DNA from: Botryosphaeria dothidea
Taxonomy: Eukaryota > Ascomycota > Dothideomycetes > Botryosphaeriales > Botryosphaeriaceae
Assembly (NCBI GenBank): GCA_011503125.2
Contig: WWBZ02000016.1
Coordinates: forward strand, 4,278,001-4,342,000
Length of the DNA stretch: 64,000 nucleotides
Direction: 5' to 3'
In this document: piece after piece, positions 1 to 14,908 of the stretch
Layout of the letters: the number at the start of each line of letters is the position of its first letter
Numbering within the stretch: the first letter of the stretch is position 1
Position numbers and translations under genes: made by a program
The notes under the pieces: generated by a model
Database searches by the model: none
What the model was told of the DNA's origin: nothing
Seen by the model: the letters and a program-made list of their open reading frames with translations, nothing else

Positions 1-3000
1 CCGCAGAGACAAGGGATACGATCATCGCTGCCAAGTTCGCGCTCGAACTTGTAGTCGTACGTAAGTTCTTCGTCTGCAATCACATGTCAGATTGGTCTTA
101 TCTTTTCGCATTTTGGTGGGTGCCACTTACTTGTCTTGATATCCCTCAGGGCATAGATGACAATGCGCTTTGTGCCGTCGACCCTGATAATCTTGGCTGT
201 ACAGTTTGGCGAGCAGCTGTGGTTGATGAAGCGCGCAATACCGCCCTTCTTGGTGGCATCCACCACGCTGTCTTCGTCGATGCGGAAGAGGTAACTGCTA
301 CCAACGCCCTGTTTGTCGTACTTGATTTCACGAATATCCGCCACCTTTTGCCGAACCTTCTCGCCAACGTACTCGATAATCATATCGTTGGCGGAAATGT
401 CTTCTTGCGCATAGAGACCCCAGTTGTGAATTGCAGAGCGGTCGAACTTGACCAGCTTCTTACGTTTCTTCAGCTGGTTGAAGCGGATGGCAATGTTGTC
501 ACTACCATCGGCGGCAAGAGCCTGCTTCTGAGTGCTGATCTCATTGACGAGGCGGCGGTTGTTTGCACGATTAGAACGGGAAGTCGTCGTCGGCGCCTTT
601 GGCGCCGGAACAGCAGCCTTAGCCATCTGTGCTGCGACGCTCGGGTTGGCGCTCGCAAGCGCTTCACGTTCCTCCCGCGCTTTCTGTACCCTGATACGAT
701 GTGGAAGGTATTTGGACTTCTCCGCCTCCAGAATCTTCTTGACACCCTCGGTCCTGGCACATCCTGTCGGGTTGGGCTTATAATAGTCCTCGATCTTGAC
801 TTCTTTGTAGGCAACGCCCTCAAGCCCTGTATTGAGCTTCTTGACGTGTTTTTCCTTATACGCAAAGAGATTGGCATCGCCCAAGGCCGCCGGACGTACA
901 CTTTCGAGCGCAGCGGTGAGATAGCGAAGATCTTCGGCATCCTTGACAGTGAATTGCCAACCGTCAATGTCCATGACATAATCCAGCTTCTCTTCAATCG
1001 TCGGGCGGGGTTCGTCGATGGAAAATCCCCAGATTGGATCATCGGACATGAGATTTTCCGGAACAATTTCCACCTTCGTGGCTTCTTCAGCGGCAAGAGT
1101 TTCACTGAGCGGTGTCCCATCAACTTCCGTCTTGAGGGGTGAAGGCTCAGGCTTCTCCTCAACAGCAGCTTGCTTCTTGGGTGCCGCCTTCTTCTTAGGC
1201 TTGGCCGCCTTCCTCTTTTCTGCCTTGACGGGAAGCTCTGGTTCAGGCGTTTCCACAGGAAGAATGTCCTCGACGGTTTCGACAGGTGTAGCAGCTTCTG
1301 TTGGCGGCTGCACGCTGCCAGCTCGAGAATCTTCGTCCTCCTCTTCTCCGCCGAACACAAGAGCAGCATCTCGCTGAATCTTGCGAAACTTGAGTTCGCT
1401 CTTGGCCCGCTTGTAAAGATCCGAGGTATTGGGAAATGCGTGAACAACTTGGTCGAGTTCGCCATCCGCCATATCCGTGGGGTCTTTGTTGATGAGATGA
1501 GGGAACAGCCGGCGAGCCTGAGCATCCTGGGTATCTGCATCACCCCATGAAGTATCTAGCTTTCTGCGCTTCGAAGGTCGAATTTGGATGATTTCTTCCT
1601 CTTCCTCCGGTGCCGCTGAGGACATGCGACTGATAGACCTGCTGTCTTGCTCCTCAGTGTCCCTGGTGAAGGTGCTTTGTTCATCATCGGAATCTTCGTC
1701 CTCAAAACTCTGCATCTGACGATGAAGGTTCCTGAAAGCATTGTGAGGCTTCTTTGGAGGAGGCTTCCTCCGCCTCTCATCCGCAAACGCATTCACCTCG
1801 TGATGATGACCACCCTTACCTCTTCTCTGATTATGGGAAAGATTCGCAGCTAAGGATTTCCGCAGGCTCTTGTTGCCCTTTCCAAATTTTCCCTTGTGAG
1901 TAACCAGGGGTTCTGCTGCGCTGAAGAGAGCGGTTGGGGTCTTCGCGTCTGCCACAGTAGGATCCCGTACGCCCAATTCTTTCCTTTTCGCCGCATGCCT
2001 GGCAGGATCCAAAAAGTCGTAAATTGCCGGAGCAGCAATTCTTGTCTTGATGTCGCTCATTATCTGCTCCAGCAACTCCGTGTGCAATCTCTCCATGGCA
2101 GCGTTAACCGGATCCAAATTCTCCGCACGTTCTTTCTTTTCTTCCTCGAGATCCTGCTCTTCCTCGTGCCTTATCTCTTCCTCCATCTCCTTCTTCTTCT
2201 TTTCAGCAAGAACGCGTTCCGGGCTAGGGCTCCGGACGTAGTTGGGATTGCCATATTTCTCGCATTCCATGTTCATGACATATGTGAAGAGCGCTTGCAT
2301 GTTGCACTCCTGGAAGCAACGCTCGCATTCATCTTCCCCACGTTTGGAATCCTCGAATATGATGTAGTATCCTGTCCTATCCAACCGCACCTCCTGCCAT
2401 TGGTAGAGCTTGAGACGTTTTTTGAGATGCGGAATTGTCGTGCCGAGAACGGGAACGTAGCAGTGCGCGATAAAGATGTACGGCTTGCGTTTAATCTTGT
2501 CGATGATGGGCTCGTTCTCGACGAGTGCGTGCTCGGGACGGACGGGTCGAGATGTCGCCGGAGGTCTGATTCCATGTACACCCTTACCTGAGGGGCCTTT
2601 CGGCGCATCTGGTGGCGGTTCCGACAAAGGTATCACTGGAGTTACATCTGCTGATTTTCTCGCTGTTGCAGCCTCCTCCTTTTGCTGTCGCACTCTGTTC
2701 TTCTGAACGGCCGCCTCAACGCAACGCGCGGCCCTGCGCCCTTCTCGGTCAAGCTCGACCTTGATCTGACGAAGCTGGATCCGGTTCCCGTTACCCTCCT
2801 TCTCCGCCATTTTCGCGGAAGCAGCGGCGGTCATCGGGTATTTCTCTCCTCGCGTAGGCTTGCTGTCACCATAGCGGATGGAGCAGATGCCAAGAAAGCT
2901 TCCTGTAGCCGGATCGATTTTGTTGTCGAAGTCGGATATATGGCCAAAGCTCGAAAAGAAAGTCTTGATCTGCATCTCCGGGGTGAAAGGATCCAATCCA

Positions 3001-3973
3001 GTCACCAGGATTCTGGTTGCGGGCTGAGGACCAATGGTGTTCTTGTCGGGCGTGTACGGCTTTACGGTGTAGGGTGCAGGGCGAAGCCTAGCTTTGTTCA
3101 CCCCCCTTGCCGCATTGTGGGCTCCGGTCGTGTACCCGGCTATTGCCAGACGAGGATCTGGTGGCGCCGCGATATCCTACACAGTCTGCATTAGCCAGGT
3201 ACACGACCAGAGAAAACCCCAACATTATGGTATGGTAGTATGCGGGAAAAAGGCACCAAACGTACATCACGAGGTATGTTTCTGTATGTCGCCTTGCGCT
3301 TGTGTCTCTCGTTGGAGGGAATCTTGGGATCTAGCGCGGGGTCGTAGACAACGGTGAAGCCCTTTTCTTCGCCGGGGCCCGGACGGGCTTGTCTGCGAGT
3401 CTGAGGTGGCGTCGTAGCGGGGGTGATCGCTTCGGTGGGCGCAGCACTCTGCGAGGCACCAGGCGGCGGCGCGCTGTAGGTGGCGGTGTTGGTCAAAGAC
3501 ATGTGGTCATTCGAAATCTTCGAGGGTCTGGGACTGGTCGCCTTGTCCGGCGGCGACGATTCGGTGTTTGTGAGAGGGGTGAGGGCGTGGATGGAAGAGT
3601 TGTTGCCGGTGTAGGACATGGTCTGCCGGCTGCTGCTGGAGCTGCTGAAAATTGAGGACGCTGTGCTGGATAGTGAACTGGCTGAGCCAACGCCAGTCAA
3701 GAGGTCGCCAGAGTCAGCTTGATGCGCTCCGTCATCCTCTTCGGGCGGTGGTTGGCGGTCGAGCGCTTCAGCGCTCGCGTCGTTGTCTCTTTGTGCGGCA
3801 GCGGTGGCAGCGGTATCAACGCCTTTGTCCGGCCGCGACGGCGACTCGGCACGCGACGGCGCGCGCGTGAGATGGTGGTGATCGGAGGGCTTTTGCGAGT
3901 CCTGGCGGTTTTTCTTCAGAACCGAAGGCGCATTGGGAAAGAAGTCCGCAAAGCCCGCTGACGCGCGCGACAT
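1..3973 (-). CDS. SET1: Histone H3-K4 methyltransferase Set1 (COMPASS catalytic subunit), 3' end off the window
   Basis: Model: exons 3973..3266, 3176..131 and 73..<1, with introns of 89 and 57 bp. About 1275 residues are visible; the last exon stops in the post-SET region (PCLCG at the edge). The N-terminal 236 residues are Ser/Pro-rich and disordered and end in the VVYDPALDPK motif typical of Set1. An RRM (about residues 290-380, TRILVTGLDPF) follows, then a second Set1-specific RNA-binding fold (about 465-545), a long charged middle with Lys/Glu runs, the n-SET region, and the SET domain from about residue 1144 (IIEYVGEKVR, RFINHSCSPNC, then DIKTNEELTYDYKF across the last intron). By homology it mono-, di- and trimethylates histone H3 Lys4 in the nucleus within COMPASS. 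The start at 3973 is the first in-frame ATG. The identification is very secure; only the exact N-terminus is open. Confidence 0.95.
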
Positions 3974-5132
3974 TCTATCTTTGACCCGCCCGCTGTGCGA
4001 TCATCGCGGAGTCCGTCAGCCTAATAGTGTGTGAGTCTGGGCGCGGGTGGCAGGAGGCGGTTGCTTTCGTGCAGCTTGGGAAGGGCCGGGCGCGAAGTCT
4101 TGAGACGCGGCGGATGATCGCGAAATGGACACGAGCGGGCGGCCGGCACCTCCAGGTGCAGCGGGCACAAACGAGGGGAGGAAAAGGGAAAGCGATCGAT
4201 CGCGCGCCGCGAGGCCTCAGACAGACGCAGCACAAGGCAGGATGGCGGTGGAGGGGGAAGGTGGAGGTCGAGGTGGCAGGTTTACTCCCATTCCAAGGGT
4301 TGAGGTACGGTTCTGCCGAGCCAGCCCTTCTTCTCCATCCGCGATCCATCAGCCACCCACACAACCTCGCCCACTGCACGCCCGCTCGCTGCCTCGGCCA
4401 CGCAGCTTTCGGAGACGCCTGTCCGGCCGCCTGCCCGGCCGCCGGCCCGGCCTGCTTCTCGCTGCGGGCGTCTGCTCCATCCCATACATCCTCGCACGCC
4501 CGCGCAGTCTGCTCGCACCCCTGTTTTCCCGCACGTCATAAGCGCTTTCAGTCCTCACGTCTGCTGCGCCCGCATTTCTCCACGCAACGCGCTCGTCACG
4601 GCGCGAGCACTCGTCATGCTGCTCAACGGCATACCCGAAACACTCTTGAGGGCTTTCCGAATGGGCAACGCGTTCTCGATGGCGGCAGTGCTCACGTGAG
4701 CGAATCCTCAGCCGGCCGCTACTGTGGGGGGTAGAAAGCCTCCCGTCGAAGGTGACTGACGCTAGGCAAACCTCGATCGCCCGAACAACGCGCTGCAGTC
4801 GTCCGTTTCCATTGGCATGACAACCTACATAAATTCGCAAACGTCTGGAGGGCACCGGCTCCCGACGGCGGCACAAAGCGCTCGGAATCGTGGAAACAGT
4901 ATTCGGTCTGGGCAGGGAGCACAAGAGTCTCTCAGCACGACACGGATCAAGATATCTCTTTTGACCATTGCATTGCTTCGGCTCCTTGCAGGCCAAACGC
5001 CATCGCCCACATCGGCCTGTGCAATATATTGCTATCTTGGCAGTATCGTGATGTGGCCCCGACGATTGTGCAGTACAAGCGGGACAGGCTCTCGTCTCAT
5101 GCGAAACGCTCCTCGTGAAATCACGCCGTGTC
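3974..5132. other. Intergenic: SET1 upstream region / RIB4 downstream region
   Basis: This is 1.16 kb between two minus-strand genes, so it holds the SET1 promoter and the RIB4 3' region. The part at about 4030-4500 is GC-rich with short overlapping open frames on both strands that have no recognisable protein signature. I see no gene in it. Confidence 0.6.
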
Positions 5133-5934
<802 letters not shown>

Positions 5935-6692
5935 GACGAATGATCCTCCAGGAGCAGTTAGGTGATGGATTCGAGATGCCTGTCGGGGAGTAGCAGATGA
6001 GATGAGGAATGTTGCAAGGAAGAGTCGAGTTGTTGCGTGCTTGTTGGAGCTTGTTGCGATGGGCAATGAGGGGAAAGGGTCCGGTGCCTTGCAGCAGCAG
6101 CTCGCCTGCCCCACCATTCGCACAGCGGGAGACGCCTGAACTGATCGTCAGATCCAATCCCGCACGAGCCACCAAGAATGACGCCGTTTGGTGTCTGGGC
6201 ACAACATGATGCTGGACAGGACCCCAGTCGACCAGGTAATCAAACCTGAAACTTGAGGTGACGTCTGTGGATCGAGCTATCCCATTGCTGTGATGTTAAT
6301 GTGTTAATGCGGCATGCCATCAGGGGCTGGGAAGTCAGGGGGGTTTCGCTGTTTTGCTGGTTGCGTTCAGCCAAACTCTCAAACACGTGTAGGGCTTCGC
6401 GTAATCCTCAAGCAGTGAACAGGAGCAAGTGAAATCATCGATCATATTACTACAGCAAATTGCTCTCATAAAGCAAATCTACCGAGCAGACAGCTTTCCC
6501 TAAACCCTTTTCTTTCCACTATTCTGCCCCTCGGCATTGCCTCGTCATAGAAAATCGCATCAATCAGGCCGTTGTAATCAGCACCCGGCTTCCCGTGATA
6601 TCCATCCGCCCATATCCAGCTGAGCATTCCTTTACTACACAAACCATTCTACCGTACGCCTTTGCCTCTATGGGCTTTTAAATCATCCTTCT
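5935..6692. other. Intergenic: RIB4 promoter / GFA1 3' region
   Basis: This is 758 bp between two minus-strand genes. It should contain the RIB4 promoter (proximal to 5934) and the GFA1 3' UTR and polyadenylation region. No coding signal is seen. Confidence 0.55.
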
Positions 6693-9015
<2,323 letters not shown>

Positions 9016-10548
9016 GGTGCTGGACGGAAAGGAAGAAGACTACAAACGAAGGCGGCGAAGTTCAATGGGCGGTAATGATCGTGAGGCAGGCGTGCAGTCG
9101 TGTCGGGGCAGCACTGGACGTGGAGGAAGGGAGAGGGGGCAGAGTTGGGGCGGCGAGGGAGGGGTCAATATGGTAGGATGGATGCGGTGAGCTGTGGATT
9201 AAGTACAGCTCGGGGAGCGCCAAGCTGACGCAGCAACAAACCAGCGACGGCCCCCTAACGCCCAGCGGGCCTGTTTCAGGGATTGCCGTCAAGCTGGCAA
9301 GCTGGCTACAGCGGGCGAGCCCGTCTGTGCATCTTGCCGGGCGCGCCAGTCGCGCTCCTTTTCCCCTCCCATTTCGTCACCCGTCACCACCTGTCCGGCC
9401 GCCGCCCCTGGGAGCGCGCCCTCCGCCGCGCGCTGCGATCTTTGCAGGGATCGTGTGGAGCGTCGCCGCGCTGCGCCTCCAAGCCGCTCACAAAAATAGA
9501 GCGCCGTGCCTAGTCGCCATCGCAGCCTCATGGCTGCATCCTGCAGGGTCGCCCGCCGCCCTCGTATCCTCGCCGTTGCCCGAGCGCCGCTGCTTTTTCG
9601 TCGCGTCGTCGTCGCAGGCCAAGCAACCGCGTTGTCGATAGCACGGATCGCGAGCACACGCCCCGGCGATCATCTGCAACGGGACTTTTTCCAATAGATT
9701 CCCAATATAGCAGCCCTCTGTCGTGGCTCGGCGCGCTGCTCTGCTCAACGGCAACGCCGCCTTTCGCCCCACCGCCGTCAGCAGCGCCCGCAGCCAGGAG
9801 GGCGTAAGCTTGACGCCCACGCCGTGTGATCGCGTCGCTAAGCCCTATCATCGAGCTCTCGCGCGTGTGGAGCTGCTCTCCACCGCGCCGCCGGCTTGAC
9901 TGAACTCTTTCGGCCATCTTCCGAGATCTGGCAATGGGGTCATCCCAGCTCCATGCCAACGGTGAGCCTCAGGGCTGAGCCGTGTTTGATGCCTCACACC
10001 TCATGTTTCTTGCGCGCGGCTCCTGTCTCGAGCCTCCGTCACACCGCATCGCGGAGGCAGAGGGCCGATAAGCTGATGCTCCTGGTGCCCTTCCAATTCG
10101 CTAGCCTACCGCTCACCGGTCCTTGCCAGGCCTTCGACTAAGCACCTTGTCCCAAACAGATGTCGCGGACACGCCTGCCTTGCTAAGCTTTGTCGGAATG
10201 CTGGTGTACCATAGCAAAACAGCATGTGAAGGATGGTAGCGTTCGCTCCATCCTCCGCCACAACAACATGTTGTTGTGCTTGCATGTTGACCCCCAGCCC
10301 ACTGGCCTCACGTTAAAGCGTCCCGCTAGCCATGTACGGCAAATACGCTGTGTCGATGCAAACAACACTCGGATATGTCCGAGCAACCCAGCCACAACAG
10401 CGCCCCACTGGTCAATCCCACGCCCTTGCTAATTGGCACTAACATAATCATGCTCTTGTCTCTTTCACTCTATCTCAACCTAGTTCTAAACCGTCTACCG
10501 TGAATACAGCATCGGCAAGCAAGCGAAGCTAAAGACTTTCTCCCTCTA
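9016..10548. other. Intergenic: GFA1 upstream region and 3' region of the histidine-phosphatase gene
   Basis: About 1.5 kb without a supported gene. The 9300-9900 part is GC-rich with overlapping short open frames on both strands that look like chance frames. The part proximal to 9015 is the GFA1 promoter and 5' leader. Sequence near 10550 should carry the terminator of the next minus-strand gene. Confidence 0.55.
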
Positions 10549-12224
10549 TCACTGTTTCGGCACCTCCGCCGTTGCCTCGCCCAGCTCGTCCGTCTCCTTT
10601 GGAAAATCCCACTCCTCGATCTGAGCGATTCCCGTCTCACTCCTGCCCATGCCACCTCCGTTCTTCTCCGTCTGCTCCCACTCCTTGAGCACAAACCCCT
10701 TGCCATCATTTTCCTTCAAGTCAAACACCCTGTAGTCCGCGTTCGCGTATCTTCTCTGGCTCACTGAGCATCTCAGAAAGCCCGAGTGACTGACCACGGC
10801 AATGATCTTCTCGGGGCGGTTGTACAGCCACTCGAGGCAGGTCTGGCCACGCTGGACGACGGCGCGACGGGTGAAGGCGTAAGGGTTTGTCGGCGGGTTG
10901 GCCTTTTCAGGGTAGATGTGATCAACCGTGGAGAAGTCCAGGGTGGGGAATTCAGCTTGGAGAATGGACACGGGTGAGCCGGTGTCGCAGGGACTGGCGG
11001 AGTTTTCTGTACAATGAGAAAGGATTGGTAAGCTCTGGTAGATCGAGGTAGTGTGTTCCGCTGGGAATATAGCAGTAGAAAAGAAGACACATAGAAATTG
11101 CTGGGGTCGGACAGTTGACCGCAGAAAACGCAAGTGCTCAGATGCTTCTCTTCGCTGCATACAAAATCGGTGTTGAAAGCATTGCAACATCAGGCGCAAT
11201 AACGAATTCATCCGGATGAAGGTTCTCCTCAGGCACCAAAAAAGACCAGGCTGATGTCTGAACGAATGCTTCAGCTCCCTACAGTAAGGGCATGTTGTAA
11301 TCCTGGCGGGACCGACTTCGTAGAGGACTCTACGAACGTGGAGGAACCAGCAGGAAGCATTCACGACCCAAGCCTCCAAGTAGTGCCGAAGGTCGGATGT
11401 GCCGAAGAGCACGAGCAACTGCAGCCAGAGCGACAGTAGTGCAAGGGTCCGTCCGGTTGTGCCACGCTCAAGGCCGCCCACACCAAATTGAAGATCAAAC
11501 GAATAGCAGTCGGCTTCACCCACGAGAATGAAAACCGCCGAGTCCCCGTCCTAGTGTCCCGTCCAACTCGAAAACACAAACGGCATGGCAAACCGAATTC
11601 GAGGAAGGGCCGCACGGCGGTACCATCCTTATCCGAAACGGCGATCGCAAGGCCGCCGCACGGGGAGAAAGAACGCCGACGATTTATGAACGAATACTCG
11701 CGAGAGATGCGAAAACGGCAGAGTTACACCAAGAAGAAGACAGGGAAAAGCGGCAAGAAGAAAGAAAAAAGCAATTGCCATACCTTGCCACCCGGCATCC
11801 AGCCTCACAGGCACGCCCCTCTCGATCAACCAGTCAAGCCCGAGCAGCGCCGTCTGCAGCGTTCGACGCATCGGGCTGACGACGATCAGCTCTGCCTGGT
11901 CGGCTAGCGGAAGATTCTGTCGCAGATGATCGCGTAGCTGCACACATTGCTGCAAGCCAAGCTGCGAAAGGACGGGATCGGGGATCGAATAGTCTGGTTG
12001 CAGTTTAGTTGAAAGGCTCCTTTTAATATCTGAATTTCTCTCGCCCTCTTAATTTCCTATACTCTCCTCGATGCATAGAGACTGCAACGTCTGTTCAGGT
12101 GGCGCAAAGAAGTTTGTGGCACACGCTGGGTGGGTGCATTGAGATGAGGATGTGGAGCGAAGGTACCTTTGTCGACGTTGTGGAGGGCTTCCGCATGGCG
12201 AATGAGTATTAAGGTTGGCGGCAT
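10549..12224 (-). CDS. Histidine phosphatase superfamily protein (phosphoglycerate-mutase-like)
   Basis: Three exons: 12224..12167, 11993..11784 and 11006..10549, giving 241 aa. The N-terminus carries the catalytic loop as LILIRHAEALHN (Arg9-His10; RHA in place of the more usual RHG), then DYSIPDPVLSQLG and VVSPMRRTLQTALLGLDWLI. After the second intron come ENSASPCDTGSPVS and the second catalytic His in AVVSHSGFLRCSV. This is the branch-1 histidine phosphatase layout. The substrate cannot be told from sequence; fungal relatives are annotated only as phosphoglycerate mutase family proteins. Intron 1 is 173 bp and intron 2 is 777 bp, exceptional here. Both junctions (VDK/DYS and GWQ/ENS) give continuous family sequence, so the long intron is well supported. 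Confidence 0.85.
11007..11783 (-). other. Unusually long (777 bp) intron of the histidine-phosphatase gene
   Basis: The donor is CAAG/GTATGG and the acceptor TTGTACAG/AAAAC. Most other introns in this window are 46-111 bp. The intron has no open frame with a recognisable domain on either strand. It holds a 20-bp near-palindrome at 11317..11336. It is continuous in the family alignment, so no hidden exon is needed. Confidence 0.7.
11317..11336. repeat. Inverted repeat: 9-bp perfect arms, 2-bp spacer
   Basis: The arms read TTCGTAGAG and CTCTACGAA around GA. It lies inside the 777-bp intron. It could be a dyad protein-binding site or a small RNA hairpin, or chance. Confidence 0.6.
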
Positions 12225-12597
12225 GGCGTTGAGGTAATAAGGTGATTCTAATCTAACTGTATTGTATGGAGGAGGGGTTCCTCAAGAATGATGGGATTAA
12301 GGAGGGTGGGGAGCGGCTGATGTACTAGTCGTGCAGGTAATGGCAAGACAGCTGGTCAGTCAGGGCTCGAATACCTGCAACCGATGACTCTTCAATTTTT
12401 GCTAGCCTCAGCAGCGGCTGCCAACATGTGCGCGTCACGACATGCGTAATGTCACTCATTTGAGCAACATCTATAGGCCATCGTCAAATGCTCTTTTGAG
12501 GTACCGGATAGGACCGGAAAATCTCTATGCATGCCATTTCATAACTCAAGCTCGCTAGCCCGTGATTCCGGATCTCCCATGTGCTATTGTACACATC
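12225..12597. other. Intergenic: promoter of the histidine-phosphatase gene / PRE10 3' region
   Basis: This is 373 bp between two minus-strand genes, with no coding signal. It must serve as promoter for the gene starting at 12224 and as 3' region for PRE10. Confidence 0.55.
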
Positions 12598-13709
12598 TTA
12601 CTCCTCCATCCTCTCGCCCTCGGGCCTGGTCTCCTCCTCATCGTCGTCATCGCCTTCCAGTGCCTTCTTGGCCAGCCTTTCAGCCTCTTCCCGCAGCGCC
12701 TTGGGGACCTCCTCGTGCCTTCCCTTGGTTGGGCCGCTTTCCGAGCTAATCCAAGTCATTTCTAGCTCGAATTCCTTGTCCTTGCTGTCCTCATGTGCGA
12801 AGTAGATGATGCGTGCCGCCTCCTTGACACCCTGCTGCAGCGTAAGGTTGCCCTCGTGAAGGTTGAGCTTCTCGAGCTCTGCCTTGGCGGATTGCCTGCC
12901 CTTGCCCGTCGCCGCACCGTAGTAGCCCTACAATTGTTAGCAAACTATCGGCCTAATGACGTCTTAATTGAAAGTCACACGTACCCAGTACAGACCACTC
13001 GGCTCAACCATGTAGAGGAATGGGCCGCCGTGAGTGGCGCCCTCCTTCTTACCGCCAGGACCGACCGAGGGGCCTGAGCCGACTTGGCCATCCACCTCCG
13101 CCGGCCACTCGCTATCCCAGCCGCCAATGATGGAGGTTACACCGAAGGGGCGGACACTGGAGTAGAGGGTGTATGCCTGGACGTAGCTGCCCATGCGGCT
13201 CGCAAGCGCAGCAGTCTTGATCGGGCCCTTGTACAGCTTCCTCCACTGGGCAGCCTCATCGCGAGCTCGGGAAACGAAGTGACGTCCATCAGGCACGAGA
13301 CCGGAGGAGACCTGTAAGCATGCTGTCAGTTTGTGTATGAGCGGCGGGGTGGGCGCGATGTGACGTACGATACCCATGTTGCGGTCGACAGCTGCTATCC
13401 GCTTGTTGGCGCCCTTCTTCAAGAGCTTGCTGCTGATGATCTTCTCGAGAGCGAGGACAACACCATCCTTGCAGCGAATACCGATTGCCGTGCCTCCGTT
13501 CTCTACCGCCTTCTGGGCATATTCAACCTTCCAGATTGTAAGCTGGCAGTCCGACAAGAGCTAGCGATGAGGAGGGTAGTACCTGGAAGTTGCGGCCGTC
13601 GGGCGAGAAGACGGAGTTGGAGAGATCGTAGCCGGTACCTATTGACGTCTATCGCGGCGTGGTGGGTTAGCGACGGCTCGTCGAGGCGAGAAAGTAGGTT
13701 GCGCACCAT
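12598..13709 (-). CDS. PRE10: 20S proteasome subunit alpha type 3 (yeast Pre10 / alpha-7)
   Basis: Five exons: 13709..13707 (only ATG), 13648..13583, 13527..13369, 13311..12985 and 12927..12598, giving 294 aa. Introns are 55-58 bp, all GT-AG, one with an AAG acceptor. Joined, the N-terminus reads M-TSIGTGYDLSNSVFSPDG, then NFQ/VEYAQKAVENGGTAIG, the alpha-subunit signature with its start unique to this subunit. GLVPDGRHFVSRARDEA and VQAYTLYSSVRPFGV follow. A Gly-rich insert of about 20 residues comes before the LYMVEPSGLYW strand, as in other filamentous fungi. The C-terminus is acidic (EGDDDDEEE), as in other Pre10 proteins. It is structural in the outer alpha ring and has no catalytic Thr. 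Identification is very secure. Confidence 0.95.
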
Positions 13710-14173
13710 GGTGTCGTTGCCGGAGGACGCTTGTCTGAGGTTCCAAGAGCTGAGCCGTGAGATTAATGGGCGAAGGAGGATGGGGCGGGTGAGGAGGTGG
13801 GCGTGGTGTTGATGTGGTTGCCAAACGAAGCTCCAAGGCTTCCTCGAGCTGCGCGTAGCTCAGGTTGTTGGCCCATGCTTTAATCCGAAGATAACCCGTA
13901 ATCTTATCTTCATCTGTTGGCTCCCGCGACGGCAGCAAAGGCCAGCAAAGCATTTACATGAACACAAGGGGCCTGGTAGCTCATCGAGCTCACAGTGAGA
14001 ATGGCAACGAATACAGCGCCATGTGTCCCCGATAAAATCACCCGCAACTATTATGGTGAACAATTTTGTGTAACTATCGTGTCTTCATCTAGTATGCTCT
14101 AATGACTATTGTGTATTATATTTCCGGCACACAGGCAATGCTTCAAGGAGACCGTTCCAGTCTTTACGGCCAT
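13710..14173. other. Intergenic: PRE10 promoter / URA6 3' region
   Basis: This is 464 bp, moderately AT-rich towards 14100. No coding signal is seen, and I do not see an exact copy of the yeast proteasome element GGTGGCAAA. Confidence 0.5.
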
Positions 14174-14878
14174 CTATTTGGGAAGGGAAATGCCCCTCTC
14201 AAGGAACTTGGCCTTCACAACCTCGTAAACCTCGGCGGGAGCTTGAGTCGCGTCAACCTTGACGACGCGGCCTTGGGACTCAAATTCGTCGACGACAGGC
14301 ATGGAAGTCTCGACGAAAGTCTTAAAACGCTTGCGGATGCTGTCGATGTTGTCATCGGAGCGGCCAGAGGTCTTGCCACGGTTAAGCAGGCGCTCCTCCA
14401 TGACCGATTCGGGACAGTCAAAGAAGAGTGTGAACTGAGCAGGGCAGACGCTGTTCTCGAAGGCATGAGCCTGGTCGAGCTTGCGGGGAAAGCCTGTAAT
14501 GTACGTTAGCCATCTCGTCAAATGCGCAAGGGAAGCAAAGATCATACCGTCAATCAGGAACTTCTTCTTGTTCTCAGTCGCGATAGCAGCCTTCATGGCA
14601 TTCTCGAGAAGCTGGATGGTGACCTCCATGGGCACAATCTTGCCCTCGCGAATGTACTCCTTGATCATCTCGCCAAACTCGCTGCCGGCCCTTTCTTGCT
14701 CCTCGCGAAGCAAATCGCCGGCAGACAAGTGCTTGAAAGTGTAATCGCGCACCAGATTCGAGCACTGGGTGCCCTTACCCGCGCCGGGACCGCCCAGAAC
14801 AAAGATGACGGTGACCTCATTGGGGTCGAATTCGGGCTTGTCGCGCTTGCCAATGGGTTGCTGTGGGACGGCAGGCAT
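14174..14878 (-). CDS. URA6: UMP-CMP kinase (uridylate kinase)
   Basis: Two exons, 14878..14548 and 14493..14174, around a 54-bp intron (GTATGA...ACATTACAG), giving 216 aa. It phosphorylates UMP and CMP (also dUMP) with ATP. The P-loop is VLGGPGAGKGTQC. HLSAGDLLREE, FLIDG/FPRKLDQ across the intron, FFDCPE and the LID segment RGKTSGRSDDN follow, all diagnostic of the UMP/CMP branch of adenylate kinases. The ATG at 14878 gives a short leader. The intron is a multiple of three without a stop, so retention would insert 18 residues. A mitochondrial-type ORF ends 30 nt upstream in the same frame (see the next entry), so the true product may be longer at its N-terminus. Confidence 0.93.
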   Translation of the reverse strand: MPAVPQQPIGKRDKPEFDPNEVTVIFVLGGPGAGKGTQCSNLVRDYTFKHLSAGDLLREEQERAGSEFGEMIKEYIREGKIVPMEVTIQLLENAMKAAIATENKKKFLIDGMIFASLAHLTRWLTYITGFPRKLDQAHAFENSVCPAQFTLFFDCPESVMEERLLNRGKTSGRSDDNIDSIRKRFKTFVETSMPVVDEFESQGRVVKVDATQAPAEVYEVVKAKFLERGISLPK

Positions 14879-14908
14879 TGTGGCGGTGTGGATGATCGAG
14901 CAGTAGAT

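Noticed and set aside
84..1142. 352-codon open frame on the plus strand
   Set aside because: It lies antisense to the SET1 exon, has no domain and follows the codon bias of the minus-strand gene.
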